Notes: generated from the letters alone by a model not told the origin. Counted from the first letter of the stretch, positions 24,940-34,230 are shown. The stretch: 64,000 nucleotides of DNA from DATBGO01 sp963785765 (GCA_963785765.1 CAWAWM010000003.1:62001-126000); one strand, 5' to 3'. Program-made: numbers and translations.

Positions 24940-26741
24940 ATGCAGAAGCCTGAGCCTAACTGGCCGCGGAAGGCTCCGGCGGTGGACAGCGGCGGCGGCG
25001 CCTACGTGCAGGGCGACGTGCGGCTCCAGGGCGGCACCTTTGTCGGGCGCGACCAGATCGGCCACGTCACCGTCGAGAACCTGAACATGAACGTCACCTA
25101 CCTGGTCACCGGTGACCGCCCGAATAGCCTCGGGCCGGATTCCACTCTCGGCTTGGAAGTATTCGAAAGACTGGGAAACCAGCAGCAGCAGCTCAGCCAA
25201 GCCGGAGTGGAACCGGGGATCGCCGAGGCGATACCACCTCGCAACCTGCTGACCCAGATGACTCAGCCGCCGGCAGCCGCCGGCCGCGCGCCAGGATCAG
25301 GCAGCATGCCATGGAACTCGCCGCGGACCGGCTCCGGAGCCCAGCCGCCTGGCCCGAACGTCGGCAATGTCGCCGAGCTGACGAAGAACTGGGCCGAGGT
25401 CGCACCGCAGCTGCAGCAGATGGATCAGCTCCTGCCTGGCCCGGTCCTCGATCTGACCGTCGGAGGTCAGCGGCTCGACGTGGTCGAGGTGCTGATACAG
25501 CAGGGAAACCTGGCACTGTGGCGGTTCCGGCGGGCGTGGGCGAGATTTTTCGGCGGGCAAGTCATCGGCAACTTCCTCGGCAGGCTTGAATGGCCGTACC
25601 TGCCAGACTTCCAGCCAATCGCAGACCGGGCCCGGACTGACATCGAGGTCCTCAGGGGCCTGGCCCTGCAGCAGACGCTGCCCGGGCCGCTTTCCGGACG
25701 GCCCGACCTCGCCCCGCTACTCAATCAGGGGCGCTGGCGTGAGGTGCTCAACCTCCTCGGGACCAGCGGCACGGTGGATCCGGACATGCTGCGCTTTGCC
25801 CAGACGGAGATCGAGGAGCTCGGTCAGCCCTACAATCCCAACGAGGTTACCGCCGCATTCCAGGCGGCCGAGCAGGCCCTCAATCAGGCCCTGCAGCGCC
25901 AGCCAGCCAGCACGGCGGCGCTCGTCAACCTGGCCACCCTGCGGGCCGAGGCAGCGCTCTACGCGTATGTAGTGAACGGCGTCGCGGATCGCAACATGCT
26001 GACCAACGCCCATGAACTCTTCGCCCGCGCCGGCGCCATCCTTGGTCAGCGCCAGGATCCGGCAGGCCGCATTGAACTGGCCAAATGCCTGCTGGCTGCC
26101 TCGACGGCCCTGCCCGCCCACGCCGACCTGGACGGTGTCGATGTCGCGGCCGCCTACGCCGATCTCCAGCGGGCCGCCCTAGCCGGCCCGCGCAGCAGCG
26201 AATCCTGTGGGACGCGGTCCGGCGCAATGCGGCCCGGCAGGCTTTCATCGACGGAAACGGCATCCGGCAGGCACGTGACCTGTTCGCAGCCGGCGGCGAG
26301 ATGAGCTGGGCTCAGCGCTGCGACGCCATTCTCGCGGGCCAGCAGATGTTCTTCGCTAATCAAGGCCGGCAGATGCAGTGGGCGCAGACGGTCCAGCCCA
26401 TCGTGGGCACCTGGACCTACCGGACGGGAAACCCGTCCGTGGCTGTCAGCGGCATGATCGTGTTCAATGCGGAGGCCGAATTTCACTGGCTCCAGGACAT
26501 GCAGCCACTGGGCATGCCGCCGTCGAGGCACATCTCGGTCGGCAGCTACAGCGTGGCCGGCAATGCCATCTACCTCCAGGGCATGGAGTGGGGCCAGCAG
26601 GCCCCGCAAGCCTGGACGCCGCCGGGGCCGGGCATGCAGGCGCCCTTCCAGTGCCGGCTCCTCGTCCAAAGCGGCACCCCCGACCAGCTGCTGCTCGCCT
26701 GGCCAGAAATGAACAGCCAGTTCCCGTGCTTGCGGGCCTGA
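24940..26741 (+). pseudogene. FVGRDQ/TPR-like protein, interrupted by one frameshift
   Basis: The first frame (24940-26304) encodes a second GGTFVGRDQ segment near residues 30-40, a Pro/Gly-rich linker, and a helical TPR-like region (EVTAAFQAAEQALNQALQR, ALVNLATLRAEAALYAYV, NAHELFARAGAILGQ). Around 26185-26195 coding shifts: after DLQRAALAGP the sequence continues in the next frame as AQQRILWDAVRRNAARQAF and ends at 26741 with a beta-rich, lipocalin-like domain (VGTWTYRTGNPSVAVSG). One extra G in the GGCCCGCGC run joins them into a protein of about 600 residues. A sequencing error is as likely as real decay. It is the probable partner of the zinc-ribbon gene upstream. Confidence 0.65.
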
Positions 26742-26892
26742 CTCGCGGGGTCTATCTCACTGACGGTGTTTCCGGCGGTTGGCTAGCAGGTCTCGGCGGC
26801 CGGGAACCGGTCGCCGAAGGTGATGGCGAAGGCGTTGATCGCCGGCTTCCATGGCCTGGCCCATTGGTCCGGCAGGTGCCGGCCAGGTCAGG

Positions 26893-27582
26893 TCACACCG
26901 CGCCGGGCGCGGGCCTCCCGCCACGGGGTGCCAGGCCCGCCCGGGCGGGACCGTGCCCGCGGCACTGCCGCGACTGGTGAGCCCGCAGGTCGGCGCGGGT
27001 CTGGTCGGTGCAGGGGCCGGAGGGAACCTGGCCACGGCCGGTGCCATCGCGCCGTTCGCCTGCCGGGGCGTGGCTCCCCGGCCGGGGCGGACCCTGCCTG
27101 CCCGAGCGCTGCAGATCCCAGCTGACCACGCCGTGCCCCACGATGCCGACTGCCGCGACTACGGCGGCCAGGGCCACGGCAAAGCACAGTTGAGACCAGG
27201 AGTGGTTGGGATTGGGGCCGGGGCCCGGGGAATCGAGCCGGCCGCCGACCAGCAGGACGGCGAACGCGAAGACCAGGCAGCTGCCCGACCCGGCGGCCGC
27301 CCTGACCAGCGGCAGGCGCACCGGGGCGGGCCGGCTCGCGGGCCCGGCCGTGGGCCGGGCGGCGGGAGCGGGGACGGGCGGGAGGTCGGCGGTGAGCGCG
27401 GCCAGGTCGGCGTAGGTCCGCGCGGCGAGCGCCTGGCCTGCTCGCGCGCCGAGTTCGTCCTTGGTCAGCCGGCCGTGGACGAACGCGTCCTTCAGCACCT
27501 CGAGCACGTATTCGCGGTCGGCGTCGCGCGCTCTGAGCCGGTCGCGGCCCGCCGCAGCCGGGTCTTGCGGTCCTGTCGTCAC
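26893..27582 (-). CDS. DUF1707 domain membrane protein (copy 1)
   Basis: A protein of about 229 residues. DUF1707 is at the N-terminus (RARDADREYVLEVLKDAFVH, GRLTKDELGARAGQALAART), a short SHOCT-like domain thought to mediate oligomerisation or membrane association. Two membrane helices follow (SGSCLVFAFAVLLVGG, LCFAVALAAVVAAVGIVG), then a long basic Pro/Gly/Arg tail. GTG 27582 is chosen by alignment with the second copy at 58007-58759 (MTGSQDP versus VTTGPQDP). The similarity covers the entire length, including DLRAHQSRQCR in the tail. Confidence 0.75.
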   Translation of the reverse strand: MTTGPQDPAAAGRDRLRARDADREYVLEVLKDAFVHGRLTKDELGARAGQALAARTYADLAALTADLPPVPAPAARPTAGPASRPAPVRLPLVRAAAGSGSCLVFAFAVLLVGGRLDSPGPGPNPNHSWSQLCFAVALAAVVAAVGIVGHGVVSWDLQRSGRQGPPRPGSHAPAGERRDGTGRGQVPSGPCTDQTRADLRAHQSRQCRGHGPARAGLAPRGGRPAPGAV

Positions 27583-27758
27583 CGGCACCCCCACTCCCGC
27601 CATGCAGGTCAAGCGTAGCGGGGCTGCTCCCCGGCGGAACTGCGCAGCCGGAGTCCTTGCTCGCTGCGGGCGGTACCTGCGCCATCGCCTGGACAGGAGT
27701 CAGACCCGAGTTGGGCAACTACTGGGTACCGGCCGTGGTGCGTCGCCGGAGAACCAGC

Positions 27759-29570
27759 TCAGTCCCGCTGTCGGCCGGTCATCGTCGACAACCGGAACCT
27801 GAGCCTGCAGATGACCACGTCCGCGGTGCCCCGCTGGATGGCCCGCTCCAGCACGAAACCGCGCTGGTTCTGCAGGATCCGCTGCCACGGCCGCGCCGGG
27901 GCGACCTCGGGGATGAGCACGACCAGCCGCTGGTAACGTTCGGCGTCCTCCAGGCCCCGCAGGTACGCGACGATCGGCGGCCCGAGCGACCGGTGGCTGG
28001 TCCGCAGCGTGATCAGCGGCACGTTCGGGTGCCAGGCTTCCCACTGATCGCGGAACGTGGCATCGACCTCGGTGTCGGCCGGGTCGGCGTAGCAGACGGT
28101 CACCGCCACGACCTCATCGCCGATGGACATCGCGGCGGAGACCGCCTCGGCGGTCAGCCTGGACATCCCCCGGACCGGGACCACGGCCAGCGATCTGAGC
28201 CGGACCGGCGGCGGCGGCGTTTTACCGAGCTCAAGCTGGTCGCCGATCCGGTCATAGGCCCGGCGCACCCGGGTGAACATCAGCACCAGCAGCGGGACGA
28301 TGATGACGATCAGCCAGGCGCCCTTGGTGAATTTACTGAATAGCTCGACGGCCAGCGCCGCGGTAGTGAACACCGCGCCGACCCCGTTAATGATCGCCCT
28401 GCCCTCCCAGCCGGGTGACCGTTCCGCTCGCCAGTGCCTGACCATGCCCGCCTGCGAGAGCGTGAAGCCGACGAACACCCCGATGGCGAACAGCGGCACC
28501 AGGGCCTGGGTGTCGCCGCGCGAGGCGACCAGCAGCACCGCGGCCACTATCGCCAGCACCACGACGCCGTAGCGGTGCACCTGCCGGTCGGCGCGCAGCG
28601 AGAACAGGTGCGGCAGGTAGTTGTCCCTGGCCAGCAGCGACGCCAGCACCGGCAGGCCGCCGAAGGAGGTGTTCGCGGCCAGCGCGAGCAGCACCGTGGT
28701 GAGCAGCTGGACGGCGTAGAAGGCGACGTTATGCCCGAGCGCGGCGCCGGTCAGCTGGGCCAGCACGGTCTCGGTCGGCGAAGGGGTGACGTCGAACTTG
28801 CGGATGCACAGCGCCAGGCCGATCAGCATGGCGCCGAGGATGACCCCGAGCCACATCTCGGTGTGCTGCGCGCGGCGGGCCCGGGGCTGCCGGAACGACG
28901 GGACCGCGTTGGCGATCGCCTCCACGCCGGTCAGCGCCGAGCAGCCGGACGCGAACGCCTTGAGCAGCAGTACCACCCCGACCGTCTCGGCCACCTGCGG
29001 CAGGTTGTGCGCGACCGGCACCGCCGGCTGCGATCTGACCAGGCCGCCGATGATCACGGCGGCGATCGCCACGATGAACGCGACGGTCGGCGCGATGAAC
29101 AGCCGCGCGGACTCGGCCACTCCCCACAGGTTGGCCGCGGTGATCAGGGCCAGCACGACCAGGCACAGCACCACCCGGTCCGGATAAAGCGATCCGAACG
29201 CGGAGGTGAGTGCCTCAACGCCGGCCGACACGCCGACTGCCGCGTTCAGCACGTAGTCGACGATCAGCGAGGCAGCCGCGATCAGGCTGGCCATCCCGCC
29301 CAGGTGCTTGCTGGCCACCGCGTAGGCACCGCCACCGCCGGGGAACGCGGCGATCACCTGGCGGTAGGAGATCACCAGCACGGCGAGCAGCAGCACGATC
29401 GCCAAGGTGACCGGCAGCGTGTAGGCGAGCCCGGCGGTCCCGGCGGCGACCAGGACGACGACGATCGCTTCCGGTCCGTAGGCGACCGACGACAGTGCGT
29501 CCAGGGATAGCGCGGCCAGGCCCTCGAGCGCCGTGAGGCGGTGCCGCTCGTCCCCCGAATCAGCGGCCAT
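27759..29570 (-). CDS. APC-superfamily transporter, KimA-like (potassium uptake)
   Basis: A 603-residue protein with 12 membrane helices in residues about 20-450, opening LTALEGLAALSLDALSSVAYGPEA, the first-helix signature of KimA/YdaO and Rv2690c-type permeases. A soluble C-terminal domain of about 150 residues follows (SLAVVPVRGMSRLTAEAVSAA), resembling the Usp-like cytosolic domain of KimA. B. subtilis KimA is a proton-coupled potassium importer; older annotations say amino acid permease. ATG 29570 has AGGA seven bases upstream. A small membrane-protein gene lies 65 bases upstream on the same strand. Potassium as substrate is inferred from family resemblance. Confidence 0.8.
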   Translation of the reverse strand: MAADSGDERHRLTALEGLAALSLDALSSVAYGPEAIVVVLVAAGTAGLAYTLPVTLAIVLLLAVLVISYRQVIAAFPGGGGAYAVASKHLGGMASLIAAASLIVDYVLNAAVGVSAGVEALTSAFGSLYPDRVVLCLVVLALITAANLWGVAESARLFIAPTVAFIVAIAAVIIGGLVRSQPAVPVAHNLPQVAETVGVVLLLKAFASGCSALTGVEAIANAVPSFRQPRARRAQHTEMWLGVILGAMLIGLALCIRKFDVTPSPTETVLAQLTGAALGHNVAFYAVQLLTTVLLALAANTSFGGLPVLASLLARDNYLPHLFSLRADRQVHRYGVVVLAIVAAVLLVASRGDTQALVPLFAIGVFVGFTLSQAGMVRHWRAERSPGWEGRAIINGVGAVFTTAALAVELFSKFTKGAWLIVIIVPLLVLMFTRVRRAYDRIGDQLELGKTPPPPVRLRSLAVVPVRGMSRLTAEAVSAAMSIGDEVVAVTVCYADPADTEVDATFRDQWEAWHPNVPLITLRTSHRSLGPPIVAYLRGLEDAERYQRLVVLIPEVAPARPWQRILQNQRGFVLERAIQRGTADVVICRLRFRLSTMTGRQRD

Positions 29571-29635
29571 GACCGTTCCTGCTCCCGTGCCGGGACCAGG
29601 CCCGGCGTCCAGCACGCCGAATCAGGAAATGACTG

Positions 29636-29836
29636 CTAGTGACCGGCTATCGAGAATCCGATAATGGCCAGCACCAGGGCGACGACGACGACCGCCGCGG
29701 CCAGCAGGATCACCTTGCCGCCGGAGGCCCGCATGCTCCACGGCCGGTCAGCGTCACCGCCCGCGCCGCTGGCGAACGCGCGGAACTCCGCGGTGCTCGC
29801 GGAACCGTCGGAGGTTTCGGTCTCACGCTCAGACAT
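29636..29836 (-). CDS. Small single-span membrane protein
   Basis: A 66-residue protein with a hydrophilic acidic N-terminus (MSERETETSDG) and one C-terminal membrane helix (VILLAAAVVVVALVLAIIGFS). It precedes the KimA-like transporter gene on the same strand by 65 bases and may be a co-transcribed accessory subunit. No known family is recognised; ATG 29842 is an alternative start. Confidence 0.55.
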   Translation of the reverse strand: MSERETETSDGSASTAEFRAFASGAGGDADRPWSMRASGGKVILLAAAVVVVALVLAIIGFSIAGH

Positions 29837-29904
29837 GGCCATGACTGTAGCCCAAAGCAGCCGCGAGAAACGGCCGGTCAGCGAGATGCATGCCAAATCG
29901 GCTC

Positions 29905-30369
29905 TCACCCGGTGGTGCCGGGCGGTACGGCGTCAGGGCGGTGCAGCAGCCGGGAAAGCACGATGACGCTGCGGGTGCGCACCACGAATGGCTCGGCCAC
30001 GATCCGTTCCACCACCTGCTCGAAATGATGCACGTCCGCGGCCCTGATATGGAGCAGCGCATCGGCGTCCCCGGTCACCGTACAGGCCTCGATGACCTCG
30101 GGGTATTTGCCGACCGCCGCGGCGATACCTGCGGGCGAGGTCCGGCCCCGGCAGAACAGCTCGACGTAGGCCTCCGTCGTCCAGCCCAGCTCGGTGGGAT
30201 TGACCTGGGCGGAGAACCCGGTAATGGCGCCAGAGGCCCGCAGCCGGTCGGCCCGGCGCTTGACCGCAGGCGCGGACAGCCCGACCCGCGCGCCGACTTC
30301 CGCATACGTGGCACGGCCGTCATCGACCAGGGCCGCGACAATGCGCCTGTCCAGTTCGTCGAGGGCCAC
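29905..30369 (-). CDS. Lrp/AsnC family transcriptional regulator
   Basis: A 154-residue regulator: an N-terminal helix-turn-helix (LDELDRRIVAALVDDGRATYAEVGARVGLS) and a C-terminal RAM ligand-binding domain (EVIEACTVTGDADALLHIRA). Lrp-type proteins form octamers and often respond to amino acids. It is divergent from the sensor kinase at 30478 with 108 bases between them and may regulate either side. GTG start at 30369. Confidence 0.9.
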   Translation of the reverse strand: MALDELDRRIVAALVDDGRATYAEVGARVGLSAPAVKRRADRLRASGAITGFSAQVNPTELGWTTEAYVELFCRGRTSPAGIAAAVGKYPEVIEACTVTGDADALLHIRAADVHHFEQVVERIVAEPFVVRTRSVIVLSRLLHRPDAVPPGTTG

Positions 30370-30477
30370 CGCTTGCTCCGCCCGTTCCCCTCAGCCGCTC
30401 CGGCCGCCGGGAATCCCGCGGCACGCCTGTAGATCCTGCCAGTTCCGTGCCGCGGCCGGGTCGCGTACGGTGACGAC

Positions 30478-31770
30478 GTGGGCAGAGTCCGCGGCGCACT
30501 GGGCATCCGGCTGATCGATGTGGGCGCGGCCACGCTGGTGGCGCTGGTCGTCGAGCTCAACGTGACCTTCGGCGGCGGGGCGGGCGCCCACCCGCTGAAC
30601 GCGCTCGCCTATGTGCTCGGCGCGATCCTCGCGGTGCCGATCCTGCTGCGCAGGAAGTGGCCGCTGCAGGTGCTGATCGCCTGTTCGGTGCTGCTGTTGA
30701 TCTACTACATCTGGTTTCGCAGGAACATCTCCCCGGCCCCGCTGCTGTCGCTGCCGCTCTACGACGCCGCCCTGGCCGGCTACCTGGCGGTGGCCATCGT
30801 CATCCCGGCCGTTTACATGACCATCGGCCTGTTCGTGGTCGGGTTCAGCACGCATCAGGGGCTGGCCGCGCTGGCCGACGAGTTCCTGCCGTCCATCGTG
30901 GTGCTGGCGCTGGCCATCATGCTCGGCGACACGGTGCGCAGCAGGCGCGCGCTGGCCGCCGAGACCGCCGACCGGCTCCGGCTGGCCGCGGAGGAACGCG
31001 AGACCGAGACGGCCAGGCGGCTCGCCGAGGAGCGGCTACGGATCGCCCGCGAACTGCACGACACGGTGGCGCACAGCATGGCGACGATCACCGTGCAGGC
31101 GGGCTCGGCGCTGCACCTGCCGGCCAGTGCCCACAGCCCGGCGGTGCAGGCGGCGCTCACCGCGATCAGGGAGACCAGCAAGAGCGCGCTGGCCGACATG
31201 CGGGTCACCCTCGGCCAGCTGCGCGGCAGCGGCGCGAGTGCCGACCCCGCCCGGATCGGTCCCGCCGAGGTCGCCGCGGCCGGGCTGGACCGGCTGCCTG
31301 CGCTGTCGGAGGCCGTGCGCGCCGCCGGGGCGCCGGTCACCGTCATGATCGAGGGCGAGCAGGTGCCGCTGGAGCCGGGCGTCGACCATGCCGCCTACCG
31401 GATCCTGCAGGAGTCGCTGACCAACGTGCTGCGGCACGCGGGCCCGCAGGCCAGCGCCGTGGTCCGGCTCAGCTACGGGCCAGGCACGCTGACCATCGAG
31501 GTGACCGACGACGGCACCGGGCCGGGCAGCACCGCCCCGGGCAGCACCGCCCCGGGCAGCACCGCCCCGGGCAGCACCGCCCCGGGCAGCACCGCCCCGG
31601 CCGGTCCCGAGGCGTCCGGCGCGCCCGAAGCCGCCGGCGGCCACGGGCTGACCGGCATGGCCGAGCGGGCCGCCGCGGTGGGCGGCCAGCTGACCGCCGG
31701 GCCGCGCCCGGCCGGCGGCTTCGGCGTGCTGGCCTGCCTCCCGCTGAACGCCATGGTGCGCCAGCCGTGA
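30478..31770 (+). CDS. NarL-type sensor histidine kinase with repeat in the ATP lid
   Basis: A 430-residue kinase of the HisKA_3 group. About five membrane helices lie in residues 10-150, then a coiled coil, the phosphoacceptor His194 in ELHDTVAHSM, the N-box HAAYRILQESLTNVLRHAG, a D-box VTDDGTG and the G-box GGHGLTGMAERAAAVGG. Between D-box and G-box lie five GSTAP units, in the mobile ATP lid, which is unusual. GTG 30478 starts it. Its stop overlaps the GTG of the response regulator (GTGA), so the pair is translationally coupled. The signal sensed is unknown. Confidence 0.93.
   Translation: MGRVRGALGIRLIDVGAATLVALVVELNVTFGGGAGAHPLNALAYVLGAILAVPILLRRKWPLQVLIACSVLLLIYYIWFRRNISPAPLLSLPLYDAALAGYLAVAIVIPAVYMTIGLFVVGFSTHQGLAALADEFLPSIVVLALAIMLGDTVRSRRALAAETADRLRLAAEERETETARRLAEERLRIARELHDTVAHSMATITVQAGSALHLPASAHSPAVQAALTAIRETSKSALADMRVTLGQLRGSGASADPARIGPAEVAAAGLDRLPALSEAVRAAGAPVTVMIEGEQVPLEPGVDHAAYRILQESLTNVLRHAGPQASAVVRLSYGPGTLTIEVTDDGTGPGSTAPGSTAPGSTAPGSTAPGSTAPAGPEASGAPEAAGGHGLTGMAERAAAVGGQLTAGPRPAGGFGVLACLPLNAMVRQP
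31522..31596 (+). repeat. Five 15-bp units encoding PGSTA in the kinase
   Basis: CCGGGCAGCACCGCC is repeated five times without change from 31522, in frame, inside the ATP-binding domain of the sensor kinase. Confidence 0.9.
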
Positions 31771-32504
31771 TCCGGGTCCTGCTCGCCGACGACCAGGCGC
31801 TGCTCCGGGCCGGGTTCCGCATGCTGCTGGAATCCGCGCCGGACATGACAGTGATCGCAGAGGCCCCGAACGGCGGCCACGCGGTAGCCCTCGCTCGCGA
31901 GCTCCGTCCCGACGTGGTGCTGATGGACCTGCGGATGCCCGAGGTGGACGGCCTCACCGCTACCCGGCGGATCACCGCCGACCCGCAGCTGGCCTCGGTC
32001 CGCGTCGTCGTGCTGACCACGTTCGACGATGACGAGAGCGTGTTCGCCGCGTTGCGCGCGGGAGCGAGCGGATTCCTGGTCAAGGACCTGGAACCGGATG
32101 ACCTGCTGCAAGCGGTCCGGGTGGTGGCCCGCGGCGACGCCCTGCTGGCGCCGAGCGTCACCCGGGCGCTGATCGGCGCCTTCACCGCGGCCAGCCCGGC
32201 CGCCCCGCACCCCCCCGCCGCGCCCGCGCAGTTGGCTGCGATCGCCGCCCTCACCGAACGCGAGCGCGAGGTCGTCTGCCTCGTCGCGGCCGGGCTGTCC
32301 AACGACGAGATCGCCGATCAGCTCGTCGTCAGCCCGCATACCGCGAAAACGCACGTGAGCCGGGCCATGACCAAACTCGGCGCGCGAGACCGGGCCCAGC
32401 TGGTCGTGATCGCCTACGCCACCGGCCTGGCCAGCCCGGGCGGCTCGCCATCCGCTGGCACCCCAGGCCCCGCGCACTCCCCCCGGCCGCCACGCGCGCA
32501 CTGA
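31767..32504 (+). CDS. NarL/FixJ family response regulator
   Basis: A 245-residue regulator. The receiver begins RVLLADDQALLRAGF, with the phosphoacceptor Asp in VLMDLRMPEVDG and Lys in FLVKDLEPDDL. The LuxR-type helix-turn-helix is LTEREREVVCLVAAGLSNDE and following. It ends with a Pro/Ser-rich tail. GTG 31767 overlaps the kinase stop by four bases. It presumably is phosphorylated by that kinase and binds promoters as a dimer. It is convergent with the deacetylase gene at 32527, 23 bases away. Confidence 0.93.
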   Translation: MIRVLLADDQALLRAGFRMLLESAPDMTVIAEAPNGGHAVALARELRPDVVLMDLRMPEVDGLTATRRITADPQLASVRVVVLTTFDDDESVFAALRAGASGFLVKDLEPDDLLQAVRVVARGDALLAPSVTRALIGAFTAASPAAPHPPAAPAQLAAIAALTEREREVVCLVAAGLSNDEIADQLVVSPHTAKTHVSRAMTKLGARDRAQLVVIAYATGLASPGGSPSAGTPGPAHSPRPPRAH

Positions 32505-32526
32505 CCCGGGCCAGCGAGTTCGCTGC

Positions 32527-33342
32527 TCACGGGGTGCGGAAGTGGTAGCCCTCGTGCAGCAGCCGGGGCAAGACGATCCGCAGGGCCGCCACCGTTTGGG
32601 CGCGGTTGCCACCGCCGTCGTGCTCCAGGATGATCGACCCCGGCCTGGTGTTCCCCATGATGTTGCGGACGATGCTGCGGGTCCCGGGTCGTGCCCAGTC
32701 CCGCGGGTCGACCGACCAGGCCAGCGGAACCATCTTCATGTGCTCGCACTGCCTGATCACGGCCGCTGACCACGCCCCGTAGGGAGCGCGGAACAAGGCC
32801 GGCTGCACGCCGGTCACCTTGTGGATCGCGTCACTGGCGCGGGCCAGCTCGCTGTGCACGAAATGGGCGGGCGATCTCGCCAGGTCGGGATGCGTCCAGG
32901 TGTGGTTGGCGATCTGGTGACCAGCCGCAGCGACCGCGCGGACCAGGGACGGGTAGGCCACCACATGAATGCCGATCATCGAGAACGTCGCGGTCACCTG
33001 GTACTGGTGCAGCAGCTGCAGCACTTGCGGGGTGTAAACGGGATCAGGGCCGTCATCGATGGTCAGCGCGATCGCCTTGGCAGCGTCGTCGATGTAGAAG
33101 AGCGGCTTGTCCAGCGGGTAGGCGGGGGCGCGATGAGCGGACACCGACACCCGCCTGGCCGCGGCCGCATCGCGGGAATCAGGCCGGTGTTGGTGAGCAA
33201 CCGGACGGCCCGCGCCCCCGTCCAGCAATCGGGGTGCCACGGCGGTGGTCAGCGTCAGGCCGGCGGTGGCCAGCAGAAGCCGCCGCCTTCGGACCGCATA
33301 GATGTCCCCAGAGGTGTCGTCGGACGACGTGACATATGCCAT
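32527..33342 (-). CDS. Secreted polysaccharide deacetylase (NodB fold)
   Basis: A 271-residue protein. A twin-arginine-like RRRRLLLATAGLTLTTAVA near residue 19 suggests export and membrane anchoring. The NodB domain has ALTIDDGPD (metal Asp), NHTWTHPDL (two His) and FRAPYGAWS, with a late LEHDGGGN. It should remove acetyl groups from peptidoglycan or another N-acetylated glycan outside the membrane. ATG 33342 is preferred to the ORF start at 33381. Confidence 0.9.
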   Translation of the reverse strand: MAYVTSSDDTSGDIYAVRRRRLLLATAGLTLTTAVAPRLLDGGAGRPVAHQHRPDSRDAAAARRVSVSAHRAPAYPLDKPLFYIDDAAKAIALTIDDGPDPVYTPQVLQLLHQYQVTATFSMIGIHVVAYPSLVRAVAAAGHQIANHTWTHPDLARSPAHFVHSELARASDAIHKVTGVQPALFRAPYGAWSAAVIRQCEHMKMVPLAWSVDPRDWARPGTRSIVRNIMGNTRPGSIILEHDGGGNRAQTVAALRIVLPRLLHEGYHFRTP

Positions 33343-33524
33343 CGGCACCCCGGCTTGATTCTGTGCCCTTTCGCGGCACATGCGGACACGGTAATGCTGT
33401 GAAAGCCATCTTTGTCATCATGCAGGAATTGCCGGGAAAGACGAGGTAGCTGTGGTGGGCGTGTCGCCTGCAGGTAAGGACGGGGCACCGCAGGCGAGCC
33501 GCACGCGCCATCGACGTGCCGGTA

Positions 33525-33556
33525 GTAGGAACGCCTTCCTACCAACGGGCTATGAT
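33525..33556 (+). promoter_or_regulatory. Promoter/operator of the vapBC-type module
   Basis: A perfect inverted repeat GTAGGAA-CGCC-TTCCTAC (33525-33542) precedes a near-consensus -10 box TATGAT (33551-33556), which is six bases from the antitoxin ATG at 33563. That spacing and the lack of a ribosome site imply a leaderless mRNA. The inverted repeat covers the -35 region and suits a ribbon-helix-helix autorepressor. Confidence 0.7.
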
Positions 33557-33562
33557 GACCTC

Positions 33563-33850
33563 ATGACCGCACGAAAACTGTCGATCTCGCTGCCCCCGGA
33601 GGTCGAGGAAACGATCAGGGCGGCGGCGGCCAGCGAAGGCGTACCGGTGTCGGCGTGGCTCGCTGAAGCCGCCACTGAGAAGGCCAGGGCCGCCGCCTCG
33701 CACGCCACTGCCCGGGCCGCCGCCCGGGAGCTAGTCGCCGAATACGAGCAGGAGCACGGACCTGTCCCGGCGGCGTCCCGCCAGCGCGCCCGCCAGTTCC
33801 TGCAGGAGACCGGGCTGCTGGACGACGAGCCACAGCGCGCTGCTGGGTGA
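33563..33850 (+). CDS. Ribbon-helix-helix antitoxin, VapB-like
   Basis: A 95-residue protein starting MTARKLSISLPPEVEETIRAA, a beta strand plus two helices as in ribbon-helix-helix DNA-binding antitoxins, then an Ala/Arg/Glu helix and a C-terminal part likely to wrap the toxin. ATG 33563 follows a -10 box by six bases. Its stop overlaps the start of the PIN toxin gene. It is expected to neutralise that toxin and repress the operon through the inverted repeat upstream. Confidence 0.85.
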   Translation: MTARKLSISLPPEVEETIRAAAASEGVPVSAWLAEAATEKARAAASHATARAAARELVAEYEQEHGPVPAASRQRARQFLQETGLLDDEPQRAAG

Positions 33851-34230
33851 TGCGCGCCATCGTCTACGACGCCGGCGCACTGCTGGCCGCGGAGCGGCGT
33901 AATCCCGATTTTCTCGCCTTGCACGACGAGCTGACCAGTGCGCACGTCCGCCCCATCGTCCCGGTGGTCGTCCTGGCCCAGGCTTGGCGCGGCGGCCCCC
34001 AGCACCAGATCTCCAGGGTGCTCAAGGGCTGCGATATCGTCCCCGACGACCAGCGCACTGGCCGCGCAGCCGGCGTGGCCTGTGCGGCCTCGGGTACCGC
34101 CGACGTCGTCGATGCCATCGTCATCGCGACAGCTGTGCGGCACCAGGCCCCGGTCGTGACGAGCGACCCCGGCGACCTCGCCCGGATCGCCGATTCGATC
34201 GGCGTCAAGATCCGGTTCTTCGCAACCTAA
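33847..34230 (+). CDS. PIN-domain toxin, VapC-like
   Basis: A 127-residue PIN nuclease: AIVYDAGALLAAER supplies the first Asp, HDELTSAHVRPIVPVVVLAQAWRG the region after it, DVVDAIVIATA the central Asp pair, and VTSDPGDLARIAD the last Asp. PIN toxins cut RNA, often tRNA or rRNA, when the antitoxin is degraded. GTG 33847 or ATG 33850 starts it, overlapping the antitoxin stop. A second toxin-antitoxin module begins 143 bases downstream. Confidence 0.87.
   Translation: MMRAIVYDAGALLAAERRNPDFLALHDELTSAHVRPIVPVVVLAQAWRGGPQHQISRVLKGCDIVPDDQRTGRAAGVACAASGTADVVDAIVIATAVRHQAPVVTSDPGDLARIADSIGVKIRFFAT

Noticed and set aside
28434..29510. 358-residue plus-strand ORF
   Set aside because: Shadow of the KimA-like transporter; composition and lack of motifs show no gene.
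27571..29904. c-di-AMP riboswitch ahead of the KimA-like gene
   Set aside because: No ydaO-type conserved stems were recognised in the short leader.
30657..32504. 615-residue ORF covering the response regulator
   Set aside because: Only the part from GTG 31767 is the regulator; the upstream part is a frame shadow of the kinase.
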